DNA of 64,000 bases, taken from Nocardioides baculatus (GTDB taxonomy: Bacteria > Actinomycetota > Actinomycetes > Propionibacteriales > Nocardioidaceae). The stretch lies in assembly GCF_016735675.1 (NCBI RefSeq), contig NZ_JAERSG010000006.1, positions 156,414 to 220,413 of the forward strand, written 5' to 3'. Below are positions 63,890 through 64,000 of the stretch, piece after piece (the stretch's first letter is position 1; each line of letters opens with the position of its first letter). The position numbers and the translations under genes were made by a program. The notes beneath the pieces are model-generated. The model saw nothing but the letters and a program-made list of their open reading frames with translations. It searched no databases and was not told where the DNA came from.

Positions 63890-64000
63890 TTTTTGAGAAC
63901 TCAACAGTGTGTTTGATTAGTCGACGAATTAGTTTGTTTTGCCCCGTTGACATGGTTGCTTGCTGGTCCTTTGTGGGTTGGTGGGTGATGGTGTTGATGG
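63890..64000 (+). promoter_or_regulatory. rRNA operon leader (antitermination-type element)
   Basis: TGAGAACTCAACAGTGTG (from 63894) followed by TTTGATT is nearly identical to the sequence found between the promoter and the 16S gene in mycobacteria and other actinobacteria, where it acts as part of the antitermination and processing leader. The following bases (GCCCCGTTGACATGGTTGC, then a GT-rich run to 64000) fit the rest of such a leader. The 16S gene itself lies beyond the window. Confidence 0.8.

Overview
High-GC, gene-dense chromosomal DNA from an actinomycete. The conserved gene order hrcA-dnaJ-rsmE ... phoH-ybeY-CNNM ... era ... recO-uppS-zur-glyS-dusB-dgt-dnaG follows the mycobacterial/streptomycete chromosome. 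The many GTG starts, the apparently leaderless genes with a TANNNT box about 7 nt before the start codon, and the gene content suggest a Nocardioides-like organism (Nocardioidaceae); this is inference, because no rRNA gene lies inside the window. I found no insertion sequence, phage, integron or CRISPR array.

Layout. 1-10.1 kb: SRPBCC protein, XdhC-type protein, aminoglycoside-kinase-like protein, long-chain acyl-CoA ligase, heme chaperone HemW, a GAF-type histidine kinase, DUF3097, two small membrane proteins and an MBL-fold hydrolase. 10.1-13.1 kb: the hrcA-dnaJ-rsmE heat-shock/rRNA-methylation operon behind a CIRCE operator. 13.1-15.7 kb: a leftward ECF sigma factor coupled to a membrane GerMN protein, plus a paralogous GerMN lipoprotein. 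15.8-20.3 kb: a HIT protein, a lipoprotein with all the copper ligands of a PHM-type monooxygenase, phoH, ybeY and a CNNM protein. 20.3-25.8 kb: a block placed between CNNM and era, holding a methyltransferase/HxlR pair, a cytidine-deaminase-like protein without the zinc site, the two genes for 10-methyl branched fatty acids (tmsA, tmsB) and a ferric-siderophore-reductase-like flavoprotein. 25.8-35.3 kb: era, accessory genes, leuA with a leader-peptide attenuator, recO, a frameshifted DUF1697 gene and uppS. 35.3-38.5 kb: znuA-znuC-znuB-zur, transcribed leftward from a promoter covered by two Zur-type boxes. 38.5-48.8 kb: glyS, dusB, a secreted cell-wall-hydrolase-like protein, dgt and dnaG, with a second frameshifted gene. 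48.8-56.6 kb: tRNA-Asn, PIG-L deacetylase, a Tat-exported molybdoenzyme, a DUF1800/DUF1501 pair, a tandem GNAT protein, a Cys-rich exported protein and tRNA-Met. 56.6-63.5 kb: two paralogous receptor-type Ser/Thr kinases flanking a small secreted protein and a two-component system, then tyrS. The last 470 bases look like the promoter and leader region of an rRNA operon whose 16S gene should start just past the window.

The points most worth a second look are the kinase/two-component signalling island, the copper monooxygenase-like lipoprotein, the tms operon, the sigma factor/GerMN pair, the Zur operator arrangement, the leuA attenuator, two intergenic inverted-repeat families, and two genes each broken by what looks like one extra G.
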